From positions 1 through 35,631 of the forward strand of contig JAQGMI010000081.1 in the NCBI GenBank assembly GCA_028292435.1: 35,631 nt of DNA, read 5' to 3'. The notes below the pieces were generated by a model. That model was not told the origin of the DNA. It ran no database searches and was given only the letters and a program-made list of their open reading frames with translations. Within the stretch, counting starts at the first letter, position 1. Each line of letters opens with the position of its first letter. This document shows, piece by piece, positions 1 to 7,888 of this stretch. Position numbers and translations under genes: made by a program. The DNA comes from Betaproteobacteria bacterium. GTDB taxonomy: Bacteria > Pseudomonadota > Gammaproteobacteria > Burkholderiales > SG8-41.

Positions 1-830
1 AGTTCAAGGATGCGGTTGATCTCGGTGTTCAGCTTGCTGACAACGGCAAGCGGCGTACCAGCAGGCGAGAGCACGCCGAACCAGCCCGCGGCTTCATAGC
101 CGTTCAAGCCGGACTCTGCGATCGTAGGCACTTCGGGCAACAGGCCCGAGCGCCTGGCGCTGGTAACACCGAGCGCGCGCAGCTTGCCGCTTTTCACGTG
201 CGGCAGGGCGGTTGGAAAAGCCGACATCGCGAGCTGAACCTGGCCGCCGAGCAAATCGACGACGGCGGGCGCGATGCCTTTGTACGGGACGTGCACAATC
301 GACACACCGGCGGTCGCGTTAAAGAGTTCGAAAAATAAATGGTTCCAGGCGCCGGTACCCGGCGAGCCGTAATTGAGACGGCGCGGGTTGCTCTTCGCGT
401 ACGTAATCAGTTCTCTGACCGATTGCGCCGGCACGGTCGGGTTTTCAACCAGCACGCCGGGCGGCAATGAGACGAGCGCGATCGAGGCAAAATCCTTGAG
501 CGGATCGTACTTGAGATTTTTGTACAAGCTGTTGGCGACGATGATGTTGCCGAACGAACCCATGATCAGCGTGTAACCGTCGGCCGGCGAACGCGCGACC
601 AATTCGGCGCCGACCGTCCCTGCGGCACCGGCACGATTGTCGATGATCACTTGCTGGCCCCAGGCCTCGGCGAGTTTCTGGCCGAGCAGGCGCGCCAAAA
701 TATCGGTGTTGCCGCCGGGCGCATAGGGCACGACGAATCGGATCGGCTTCACCGGATAGGCTTGGGCGGCGGCGCTTGGCGCGAGGGTGAGCGCTGACGT
801 CGCTACCGCGATTGCTGTTACTGCGTTCAC
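1..830 (-). CDS. Bug/TctC-family periplasmic solute-binding protein (3' end cut by window edge)
   Basis: The gene continues past the left edge, so the C-terminus is missing; about 276 codons are visible and the family is usually about 320-330 residues. Reverse-strand translation gives a hydrophobic Ala-rich leader, then the family hallmarks YPVKPIRFVVPYAPGG, an ILARLLGQKL segment, VIIDNRAGA, and later NYGSPGTGAWNH and VPYKGIAPAV. These match the substrate-binding component of tripartite tricarboxylate transporters, which binds small carboxylates in the periplasm. The only plausible start is GTG at 828-830. It lies 12 bases after the stop of the upstream carboxyltransferase and in the same frame, with a weak GAAGG site before it. 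The predicted leader has no Lys/Arg before its hydrophobic core, which is unusual. It is probably the last visible gene of the aconitase X/acyl-CoA operon. Family certain; ligand unknown. Confidence 0.88.
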   Translation of the reverse strand, partial: MNAVTAIAVATSALTLAPSAAAQAYPVKPIRFVVPYAPGGNTDILARLLGQKLAEAWGQQVIIDNRAGAAGTVGAELVARSPADGYTLIMGSFGNIIVANSLYKNLKYDPLKDFASIALVSLPPGVLVENPTVPAQSVRELITYAKSNPRRLNYGSPGTGAWNHLFFELFNATAGVSIVHVPYKGIAPAVVDLLGGQVQLAMSAFPTALPHVKSGKLRALGVTSARRSGLLPEVPTIAESGLNGYEAAGWFGVLSPAGTPLAVVSKLNTEINRILE

Positions 831-842
831 GCCACGCGCCCT

Positions 843-2378
843 TCAGTAACTCGTCGGCCAGTTTTTCAACCGGTGCTCGCCGACGCCGTTGTTCATGCGC
901 AACCGATGCACTTCCAGCGTGCGAATCAGGTAATCCCGTGTGTCGCGCGGGTCGATCACGGTTTGCGCTTCGTACAATTCAGCGAGCGCCCATGCCGACG
1001 TGTCGCGTTGAACTTCAGCGACGAGCTCCTTGAAGCGCTCGGGATCATCTTCTTGTTTGATGCCGTGCAAGACATTTACGCTGACGGCCGGATCCATGAA
1101 GCCGAGATCGGCCGTCGGCCATAAAGCGACTTCGTCGGCACCTTTGCCGCCCGCCATATTGATATACGCCTGACCGTAACTCTTGCGCATGATCACCGTC
1201 AGCTTGGGCACGGTGACCTGGCTCAACGCATTCATCCAGTTGATGACCTTGCCGGGCATGCCGCGAATTTCGCCTTCGACGCCGATCAGGAAACCCGGCA
1301 CGTCGACTAAGAACACCAGTGGCACGTTGAACGAATCGCACAGCACCATGAAGCTCGTAATTTTCTGGCACGCGTCGGCATCGAGGGCGCCGCCTTTGAA
1401 CATCGGATTGTTGGCGATGAACCCGACACTTTTGCCGTCAAGCCGCCCGAATACGGTCGCGACCGACTTGCCGTAGCGTTCTTTGAGTTCGAACGTCGAA
1501 CCCGCGTCGGCGACGGCAACAATCACCTTGCGCACGTCGTACACCTTGTTGCGCGACTCGGGAACGATGTCGAGCATGTTGCGGCATGCTTTGTCCGAAT
1601 CTGCAGGAACCGGGTGCACGGGCGGCGCTTCGTTGCAATGGCTCGGCAGGTACGAGAGGAAGCGCTTGATCGCGTCGAGCGCCTGTTCGTCTGTATCGAC
1701 GGCAAGATCGGCGAGGCCCGACACGCCCGTCAGCAGTTTCCAGCCGCCCAGTTCTTCGGCGCCGATGGGCTTGTTAATGGCAATCGACGTGACGCCAGGG
1801 CTGGCGATGGCCATGATGGCGCCCTTGCGCATCACGACAAAATCCGACATTGCCGAATACCACGTGGATGAACCGTAGCAGGCGCCGAGCAAGGCCGAAG
1901 CCCACGGCGTTTCGCGCAAGCGCTGATACTCGGTTGGATCCTGCGCGATGATCGCGCGCCCAGCCGAACCCATGCGGTCCGGCATGCGCGCGCCGCTCGA
2001 TTCGCCCAGCAGCACCAGCGGCAGGCCGCGTTTGGCGCCGACCTGCTTCACGTGCTTGATCTTCTTCATGTTGATGACCGACGACGAGGCGCCGAGCACC
2101 GTGAAGTCGTTGGAGACGAGCGCAACCTCGCGGCCCGCGATCCGGGCAAAGCCCGCGATCTTGCCGTCCGCCGGCGTTTTATGTCGGACCTCGGGACGAA
2201 TGCCGACGGCGAACATCCCCGATTCGTAAAAGCTGTCGGCGTCGACGAGATAATCAATCCGCTCGCGCGCGTTCAAGTGCCCTTCGGCTTTGCGCTTGGC
2301 CAGTTTGTCGGCGCCGCCCATCCCAAGCACGCGCGCAGTGCGCTCACGTAATTCTTTCACCAGATCTTCAAATGCCAC
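843..2378 (-). CDS. Acyl-CoA carboxylase, carboxyltransferase (beta) subunit
   Basis: The 511-residue product matches the full-length carboxyltransferase subunit of propionyl-, methylcrotonyl- and geranyl-CoA carboxylases, which moves a carboxyl group from biotin to an acyl-CoA. It has the two crotonase-like halves of the family. The N-half contains VALVSNDFTVLGASSS and LGESSGARMPDRMGS; the C-half contains ANNPMFKGGALDADACQK, LVDVPGFLIGVEGE and VIMRKSYGQAYINMAGGKG. The start is GTG at 2376-2378, preceded by GGAG nine bases upstream. The gene lies 27 bases after an acyl-CoA dehydrogenase, a pairing also seen in leucine/isovalerate-type (liu) clusters. However, no biotin carboxylase/BCCP subunit, enoyl-CoA hydratase or lyase is in the window. 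A partner may lie beyond the left edge or elsewhere; a decarboxylase-type role cannot be excluded. Family confident, substrate unassigned. Confidence 0.88.
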   Translation of the reverse strand: MAFEDLVKELRERTARVLGMGGADKLAKRKAEGHLNARERIDYLVDADSFYESGMFAVGIRPEVRHKTPADGKIAGFARIAGREVALVSNDFTVLGASSSVINMKKIKHVKQVGAKRGLPLVLLGESSGARMPDRMGSAGRAIIAQDPTEYQRLRETPWASALLGACYGSSTWYSAMSDFVVMRKGAIMAIASPGVTSIAINKPIGAEELGGWKLLTGVSGLADLAVDTDEQALDAIKRFLSYLPSHCNEAPPVHPVPADSDKACRNMLDIVPESRNKVYDVRKVIVAVADAGSTFELKERYGKSVATVFGRLDGKSVGFIANNPMFKGGALDADACQKITSFMVLCDSFNVPLVFLVDVPGFLIGVEGEIRGMPGKVINWMNALSQVTVPKLTVIMRKSYGQAYINMAGGKGADEVALWPTADLGFMDPAVSVNVLHGIKQEDDPERFKELVAEVQRDTSAWALAELYEAQTVIDPRDTRDYLIRTLEVHRLRMNNGVGEHRLKNWPTSY

Positions 2379-2405
2379 TACGGACTACTCCTTGTGTGAC
2401 GCAGG

Positions 2406-3560
2406 CTAATGGCCCGCGTTGCGTATCATATTGCGCGCGATGATGAGCTGCTGGATCTGGCTCGTGCCTTCATACAGGCGAAACAAACGCACGTCGCGAT
2501 AAAAACGTTCGATCGGCGAATCGGCCATGTAGCCGGCGCCGCCATGGACTTGCACGGCGCGGTCAGCGACGCGGCCGCACATTTCGGATGCGAAATATTT
2601 ACAACACGCCGCTTCCATCGTGACGTTGCCGCCTTCGTCGCGTTTGCGTGCGGCTTCGAGCGTCATGCTGCGTGCGGCGAAGATATCGGTCTGGCAATCG
2701 GCGAGCATCGCCTGCACGAGCTGGAATTCGGCGACGGGCTTGCCAAATTGCTTGCGCTGCATCGCGTAAGTGAGCGCCTCCTCAAGCATGCGGGTCGAGG
2801 CGCCGACGCACACCGCGGCGATATTGAGCCGCGCCTTGTCGAGCACCTTCATGGCGGTTTTGAAGCCGACGCCTTCCTTGCCGCCGATGATGTTTTCGGC
2901 GGGCACGCGCACGTCGTCGAAAATAACGTCGGCCGTGTGTGAACCGCGCTGGCCCATTTTACGGTCGGGCTTGCCGACGGAAAGCCCCGGCGTATTGCGC
3001 TCGACGATGAATGCCGACACGCCGCTCGCGTCTTTGGATTCGGGATCGGTGCGCGCCATCAGCGTGAACACGCCGGCTTCCGGCGCGTTGGTGATATAGC
3101 GCTTGGTGCCATTGATAACGTAGTGATTGCCGTCGCGCCGCGCGCTCGTCGTCAACGAACCTGCGTCGGAACCGGCGCCCGGCTCGGTCAACGCGAACGA
3201 GCCGATCAGTTCACCGCTCGCGAGTCGCGGCAGATATTTTTCCTTTTGCTCAGGCGTGCCGTCGATAACGATGCCTTGCGATCCGATGCCATTGTTAGTG
3301 CCCGCGATCGAGCGGAATGCGGGCGATGCCTGGCACATTTCAATCGAGGTCAGGACTTCTTCTTCGGTGGTCAGTCCCAGACCGCCGTACTCGACCGGGA
3401 TTGTCAGGCCGAACAAGCCGATTTCGCGCATCTCTTTCAGAATTCTCGCGGGGATTTCGTCGGTTTCGACCAACTCATTCTCGGCCGGGATCAGGCGCTC
3501 GCGCACGAAACGCCGCAACGTGTCGAGCAGGATGTTGAATGTTTCGGGATCGCGAATCAT
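2406..3560 (-). CDS. Acyl-CoA dehydrogenase
   Basis: This 384-residue flavoenzyme oxidises an acyl-CoA to the 2,3-enoyl-CoA, passing electrons to ETF. All three domains are present: an N-terminal helical domain (about 1-115), a middle beta domain with the FAD/substrate signature FALTEPGAGSDAGS (about 122-135), and a C-terminal helical domain. The second signature lies near 338-370 (VHGGAGYMADSPIERFYRDV, then RLYEGTSQIQ). Glu364 in YEGTSQIQ sits where short/medium-chain dehydrogenases carry the catalytic base. Length is normal. The gene sits between a Bug binding protein (15-base gap) and the carboxyltransferase (27-base gap), so it is almost certainly co-transcribed with them. The context suggests a short, possibly branched or dicarboxylic acyl-CoA, but the sequence does not settle the substrate. 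Confidence 0.92.
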   Translation of the reverse strand: MIRDPETFNILLDTLRRFVRERLIPAENELVETDEIPARILKEMREIGLFGLTIPVEYGGLGLTTEEEVLTSIEMCQASPAFRSIAGTNNGIGSQGIVIDGTPEQKEKYLPRLASGELIGSFALTEPGAGSDAGSLTTSARRDGNHYVINGTKRYITNAPEAGVFTLMARTDPESKDASGVSAFIVERNTPGLSVGKPDRKMGQRGSHTADVIFDDVRVPAENIIGGKEGVGFKTAMKVLDKARLNIAAVCVGASTRMLEEALTYAMQRKQFGKPVAEFQLVQAMLADCQTDIFAARSMTLEAARKRDEGGNVTMEAACCKYFASEMCGRVADRAVQVHGGAGYMADSPIERFYRDVRLFRLYEGTSQIQQLIIARNMIRNAGH

Positions 3561-3575
3561 GGCGCAGTCATCAAC

Positions 3576-4553
3576 TCATTGCAGCTCAACGTTGGCTTCC
3601 TTGATGACCTTCGCCCATTTCGCAATTTCTGTCTTGATGTGGGCGGCAAATTGCTCCGGCGTGCCGCCGACTGGTTCTGCGCCCAAATCGGACAAGCGGG
3701 CGCTTACATCGGGCTGCTTCAAGATACGCGCCGTTTCGCGCGACAGTTTGTTCACGATGTCTTTCGGCGTATTGGCCGGCGCGACCAGGCCAAACCATGC
3801 GCCGGAGTCATAGCCGGGAACCCCGGCTTCGGCGACGGTCGGCACTTCAGGCAGTGCGGGCGAGCGGCGCGTCGGACTGACTGCCAGTGCGCGAATCTTG
3901 CCGGCTTTGACCTGCGGCACATACGGCGGCATGTTGTCCATGGTCGTTATGATTTGCCCGCCAATTACATCGGCGAGCACACCCGCGCTGCCTTTGTACG
4001 GAATATGCTGCATCTGCAGGCCGGTCATAGACTTGAAGAGTTCCATCGACAAGTGCGCGGTACTGCCATTTCCAGGCGAGCCGTAATTGAATTTACCCGG
4101 ATTGGCTTTCACGTACGCGATAAATTCTTTGAGGTCTTTCGCCGGCACCGCATTGTTGACGACGAAAATATTGGGCACCATCGCGACCAAGCTCACTGCC
4201 GCAAAATCCTTGGCCGCATCGAATCCGAGCTTGCGGTAAAGGCTGGGATTGATGCCGTGCGTGCCAGCCGTCACCATCAGCAGGGTATATCCGTCAGGCG
4301 TTGCCTTGGCCGCGTACTCGCTGCCAATATTGCCGTTTGCGCCCGGCCGGTTGTCGATGATCACCGGTTGTCCCCACGTCTCGGTCAATTTCTGGCCGAC
4401 CGTTCGCGCCAGAATATCGGTCGCGCCAGCTGGCGTATAAGCGACGACGATCCTAATCGGCTTGTTCGGATAGGCGGCCGGCTGTGCATGTCCGGGCTGC
4501 GCGGCGAGCAAGAGCACAGCACTCGTGATGACGGCGTAAATGCGCGCGGACAT
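3576..4553 (-). CDS. Bug/TctC-family periplasmic solute-binding protein
   Basis: This is a complete tripartite tricarboxylate transporter binding protein of 325 residues. A classical signal peptide (MSARIYAVITSAVLLLAAQ, with cleavage near GHAQP) precedes the family core: YPNKPIRIVVAYTPAGATD, WGQPVIIDNRPGANGNIGSE, PDGYTLLMV, NYGSPGNGSTAH and IPYKGSAG. An in-frame ATG 15 bases further upstream (4568) exists. I chose 4553 because it has GGAGG eight bases ahead and gives a proper signal peptide; the upstream ATG would put that ribosome site inside the gene. It lies 23 bases after the small aconitase X subunit. It probably captures the carboxylate that enters through the TctAB membrane component encoded at 6344-8341. 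Together with the edge gene it gives two binding proteins for one visible membrane unit. Confidence 0.93.
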   Translation of the reverse strand: MSARIYAVITSAVLLLAAQPGHAQPAAYPNKPIRIVVAYTPAGATDILARTVGQKLTETWGQPVIIDNRPGANGNIGSEYAAKATPDGYTLLMVTAGTHGINPSLYRKLGFDAAKDFAAVSLVAMVPNIFVVNNAVPAKDLKEFIAYVKANPGKFNYGSPGNGSTAHLSMELFKSMTGLQMQHIPYKGSAGVLADVIGGQIITTMDNMPPYVPQVKAGKIRALAVSPTRRSPALPEVPTVAEAGVPGYDSGAWFGLVAPANTPKDIVNKLSRETARILKQPDVSARLSDLGAEPVGGTPEQFAAHIKTEIAKWAKVIKEANVELQ

Positions 4554-4576
4554 ATTGGAATCCTCCATCGTTGCGG

Positions 4577-5008
4577 TTAACGCCTCGACTCGATCAACTC
4601 GAGCGTTTTTTTCAGCGGGTCCACTCTGACGATATCGCCGGTGTGAATCCAGACATAAGGATCACGCGCCCAGCCCTCGGTGATCGTGATGCCGGCAAAT
4701 ACTGCGCCTTGGACCATCACAGGGTTAGTCACGCCGAAGACGAACGCTTTGGGCGCAATGCCTTTGTGCTTGATGTCGTAAAACGCCCAGCCGGCCGCGA
4801 TCCCGCCTTTAGCGCTGGGCGTGATCAGAATCTTATCCTTGAGATTGTGGCCCTCGAGCGCATGACCCGGCCGCGAGATCAAGCCGGTCCAGCGATCCAG
4901 ATCGTAGCGCGGACTAAAACCTTCGCGCGAAACCAGCGCTTCCCCTTCAACCACTGCGCCGAACGCGCGCTTAAGCTTGATGGACGGAGCAGGCGTGCGC
5001 CGCTTCAT
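4577..5008 (-). CDS. Aconitase X swivel domain, small subunit (DUF126-type)
   Basis: The 143-residue product is the swivel domain of a two-gene aconitase X. The family shows the start MKRRTPAPS, the segment AFGAVVEGEALVS, PGHALEGHNLKDKILITPS (about 47-65) and VTNPVMVQGAVFAGI (about 93-107). The ATG at 5006-5008 overlaps the stop of the large-subunit gene as ATGA, a sign of translational coupling. A longer open frame upstream to 5176 is out-of-frame shadow of the large subunit and is discarded. In most relatives, as I recall them, the loop after the conserved Pro carries a Gly-Ser-Ser that supplies an active-site serine. Here the loop reads PSAKGGIAAG, so that serine appears to be replaced by Gly-Ile unless Ser65 takes over. 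Together the two subunits should form a hydro-lyase; the substrate is unknown. Confidence 0.87.
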   Translation of the reverse strand: MKRRTPAPSIKLKRAFGAVVEGEALVSREGFSPRYDLDRWTGLISRPGHALEGHNLKDKILITPSAKGGIAAGWAFYDIKHKGIAPKAFVFGVTNPVMVQGAVFAGITITEGWARDPYVWIHTGDIVRVDPLKKTLELIESRR

Positions 5009-6246
5009 TGATCTTCGCCGGTCAATGCGATGCGGATGCAATCCTCGGTCCGCCGCAAGATGGTGTTGAATTTGTGCGCGCCGATGATATTCGCGAGCTT
5101 CGCCGAGTTGGTGACGAGATTGCTCCAGCCGTTCTGCACGCGCATCTGGCCGATATTCTGCAGGATGTAAAAGCACACGCCTTCGAGCACGATGCCGCCG
5201 GCCGTTTCGATGGTCTCGAGGTAGCCAAGCGCTCGCGCGGCGCTTTTCACGCCATTGCTGGTCGTCACGAACAGGTGGCTGCCGGATTTTATTTTCTTTC
5301 CTGCGAGCAGCCGCGCGAGGTTCTTCATTTCGAATAGCGACTGTTGCGGGCCGGAGAACACCACCAGATTGAGCGGATTATTTTTCGCGCCATAACCGGT
5401 GTAAACGCGGTGAATGTCGCCGTTCATTATCGTGACCGTTGCACCCGGTTTGGCGCCGCCAAATGCGGCCTTCAGCGTCGGCGCCTCGGGGGTCACGCCA
5501 ATCATGTGAAACATGCCCATCGAGCCGTAGCTCGCGAGCGATGCCCCGAGATGCTTCAATTGATCGGCGGTCGGCCGTTGTTTGATGCCGTTGAACACCG
5601 GGACCGCGAAATAATTTTGATGCGCTTCACCGACGAGCTTGCCGAGCGCGCCCCAGTCGGCAAAGTCCGTGAGCTCTGCTTTGACATTGACGAGCACCGT
5701 GCCTTTGCGATGCGCGTCGAGCTGGAATCCGTATTCGGCAACACGACCGGTAATACCGGCGGCGAGCGCTGCGGGACCGGCTTCAAAGTTGGAGCGGGCG
5801 CCGAAGACCGAATTCGCGTAAATCACCGTACCGGTATCGCCCCATGCGACGCGCTCGCCCAAATGCGGCTGATACAGCGTTTGATAATTAATGCAGGTGT
5901 CGGCGGTGATGACGTCCATTTTGCGCAGATACGCGATCAACTGCTTTTCTTTCGCGGCCTCGTTCGGGTCCTGTTTCAGTTTTTCAACGTACTCAAAGTC
6001 GATGCAGCGCGCATTGGTGGTCGTCGGCACTGCGCATTGCGCGCCTGCGGCGCTCATGCGCTCGAGGAATGCCTTGCCGCTGTCGCCCATGACTTCGATG
6101 TCGCCCATCATGTGCACATTCGAAACCTGCACCAGGCGCTTGGCCCCGAAGAACTTGCCGACTTCGATTTGCAGCTCGAGCGCCTCCTTGACGGCGGGAC
6201 CGGCGCCGCCCTTCAGCATTTTCTTTTCGTCCGGCGTGAGCTGCAT
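5005..6246 (-). CDS. Aconitase X catalytic domain, large subunit (DUF521-type dehydratase)
   Basis: The 413-residue protein matches the catalytic subunit of aconitase X. This is an iron-sulfur hydro-lyase family whose characterised members include bacterial cis-3-hydroxy-L-proline dehydratase and archaeal phosphomevalonate dehydratase. Recognisable parts are the start MQLTPDEKKMLKG, VQVSNVHMMGD, VPTTTNARCIDFE, ADTCINYQ (Cys118), the NSVFGARSNFE region (about 145-155) and EGVCFYIL (Cys358) followed by LVTNSAKLANI. Cys118 and Cys358 are likely cluster ligands; Cys71, Cys81 and Cys403 are other candidates. No clear Shine-Dalgarno site precedes the ATG, but this start aligns with the family N-terminus. 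It is the first gene after the terminator that closes tctBA. No hydroxyproline-pathway partner gene (ketimine reductase, proline racemase-like) is nearby, so a different hydroxy-acid substrate is plausible. Confidence 0.9.
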   Translation of the reverse strand: MQLTPDEKKMLKGGAGPAVKEALELQIEVGKFFGAKRLVQVSNVHMMGDIEVMGDSGKAFLERMSAAGAQCAVPTTTNARCIDFEYVEKLKQDPNEAAKEKQLIAYLRKMDVITADTCINYQTLYQPHLGERVAWGDTGTVIYANSVFGARSNFEAGPAALAAGITGRVAEYGFQLDAHRKGTVLVNVKAELTDFADWGALGKLVGEAHQNYFAVPVFNGIKQRPTADQLKHLGASLASYGSMGMFHMIGVTPEAPTLKAAFGGAKPGATVTIMNGDIHRVYTGYGAKNNPLNLVVFSGPQQSLFEMKNLARLLAGKKIKSGSHLFVTTSNGVKSAARALGYLETIETAGGIVLEGVCFYILQNIGQMRVQNGWSNLVTNSAKLANIIGAHKFNTILRRTEDCIRIALTGEDQ

Positions 6247-6276
6247 GAAAGGGATCGTGAATTAAGCGGAGCGGAG

Positions 6277-6314
6277 AAAAAATTGCCCCGGAGGTCGTCC
6301 GGGGCAAAATTTTT
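6277..6314 (-). terminator. Rho-independent terminator after tctA
   Basis: A 9-bp GC-rich perfect hairpin (arms 6283-6291 and 6299-6307, 7-base loop) is flanked by A6 on the left and T5 on the right. Read on the minus strand it ends in a U6 tract about 35 bases after the tctA stop. It separates tctBA from the aconitase X operon, which therefore needs its own promoter or read-through. The flanking T-runs on both strands make it potentially bidirectional. Confidence 0.85.
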
Positions 6315-6343
6315 AACTGCAGAATCGAAGCGGCGGGTTTGCT

Positions 6344-7855
6344 TTAGTCTGCGCTTTCGTAAACGACCTCGGCGCGTTTCTTCCGCACCTGCGGTGCCAC
6401 AATGATGACCAACAGTGCGGCGGCGACAATCAACATGCCGCAGCTGATCGGACGTGTGAAGAAGACCGAAGCGTCACCGCGTGAAATTAACATTGCGCGG
6501 CGCAGGTTCTCTTCCATCAGCGGTCCCAATACGAAGCCGAGCAGCAGCGGTCCCGGTTCACAACCCCATTTGCTGGAGAAATAACCGAAGAATCCGAACA
6601 GGCCAGCCAGATACACTTCAGCCGGGCTGTTGTTTACGCTGAAGGCGCCGATGCAGCAGAACAGGATGATGCCGGGGAACAGCACGCGATATGGGATCTT
6701 AAGGAACTGCACCCACATGCCGATCAACGGCAGGTTCAGGATGACCAGCATCAGGTTGCCGACCCACATCGAAGCGATCATGCCCCAGAACAAGTCGGGC
6801 TTCTGCGTCATGACCTGAGGTCCGGGCGCGATACCTTGAATCGTCATCGCGCCGACCATCAGCGCCATCACGGCGCCGGTCGGAATACCGAGAGTCAACA
6901 GCGGGATGAAAGACGTTTGAGCGGCGGCGTTGTTGGCCGATTCCGGACCAGCGACACCTTCGATTGCGCCTTTACCGAAACGCGACGGGTCTTTCGCGAG
7001 TTTCTTCTCGAGCGTATAGGACGAGAACGAAGCGATAACCGTATGCGAGCCGGGCAAAATGCCGAAGATCGTGCCGAGCGCGGTGCCGCGGACAATTGGA
7101 CCAAACGACATTTTCAGATCAGTCCACGACGGCATAAGACTGCCGACTTTCGACGTGTTGACCTCGCGTTCTTCGCCCTGTTCGAGATTCGAAATAATTT
7201 CGCCAAAGCCGAACATGCCCATCGCAACCGATACGAAGCCAATGCCGTCCGACAATTCGGAAATGCCGAAGCTGTAACGTGCAATGCCTGAATTTACGTC
7301 GGTACCGACGATACCGAGCAGCAGGCCAACGAGAATCATGCACACCGCTTTGATCAACGAACCGTGCGCAAGCACGACCGCGGATACGAGACCCAGCACC
7401 ATCATCGAGAAATATTCAGCGGCGCCGAATTCAAACGCCAGTTCGGCGAGCGGCGGTCCAAACAACGCGATCAGAATGGTGCCGACGCAGCCCGCGAAAA
7501 ACGAACCGAGTGCGGCAATCGCAAGTGCAGGTCCCGCGCGTCCCTGCCGTCCCATTTGGTAGCCGTCGATACACGTGACAACCGAAGAAGATTCACCGGG
7601 CAGGTTGACAAGAATCGCGGTGGTCGAGCCGCCGTAGCTCGCGCCGTAGTAAATGCCCGCGAGCATGATCAGCGCCGGCGTCGGCGGCAGGTTGAAGGTG
7701 ATCGGCAACAGCATCGCGATCGTGGCAACCGGACCAATGCCGGGCAACACACCGATCAGCGTGCCGAGGAAGCAGCCGATAAAGCAATACATCAGATTTT
7801 GCAGGCTCAGCGCGACGCTGAAACCAAGGCTCAAGTGCTGGATAAGTTCTGTCAT
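6344..7855 (-). CDS. tctA: Tripartite tricarboxylate transporter, large membrane subunit TctA
   Basis: The 503-residue polytopic protein has many hydrophobic segments spread over its length, as in the roughly 500-residue, about 12-helix TctA family. Typical motifs are the N-terminal LIGVLPGIGPVATIAMLLP, then YYGASYGGSTTAILVNLPGE (a conserved family hallmark), GPESANNAAAQTSFIPLLTL and LGIPTGAVMALMVGAM. It forms the secondary-transport channel that works with TctB and a periplasmic Bug protein to import carboxylates. The ATG has GGAG about nine bases upstream. It follows tctB by 33 bases and is closed by a strong terminator. The binding-protein partner is not in this two-gene unit; the closest candidates are the Bug genes at 3576-4553 and at the left edge. 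Confidence 0.96.
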   Translation of the reverse strand: MTELIQHLSLGFSVALSLQNLMYCFIGCFLGTLIGVLPGIGPVATIAMLLPITFNLPPTPALIMLAGIYYGASYGGSTTAILVNLPGESSSVVTCIDGYQMGRQGRAGPALAIAALGSFFAGCVGTILIALFGPPLAELAFEFGAAEYFSMMVLGLVSAVVLAHGSLIKAVCMILVGLLLGIVGTDVNSGIARYSFGISELSDGIGFVSVAMGMFGFGEIISNLEQGEEREVNTSKVGSLMPSWTDLKMSFGPIVRGTALGTIFGILPGSHTVIASFSSYTLEKKLAKDPSRFGKGAIEGVAGPESANNAAAQTSFIPLLTLGIPTGAVMALMVGAMTIQGIAPGPQVMTQKPDLFWGMIASMWVGNLMLVILNLPLIGMWVQFLKIPYRVLFPGIILFCCIGAFSVNNSPAEVYLAGLFGFFGYFSSKWGCEPGPLLLGFVLGPLMEENLRRAMLISRGDASVFFTRPISCGMLIVAAALLVIIVAPQVRKKRAEVVYESAD

Positions 7856-7888
7856 GGTGCGCTCCGTTATCTCGTATCAGTCAGTCGC

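Noticed and set aside
3123..4580. Long plus-strand open frame (485 codons) opposite the Bug and acyl-CoA dehydrogenase genes
   Set aside because: It is antisense to two clearly coding genes and its translation has no recognisable domain. Such shadows are common in GC-rich DNA.
5009..5176. Upstream extension of the small aconitase X subunit to a 199-residue frame
   Set aside because: The extra 56 residues lie inside the large-subunit gene, look like low-complexity shadow, and the ATGA overlap start at 5008 fits the family N-terminus.
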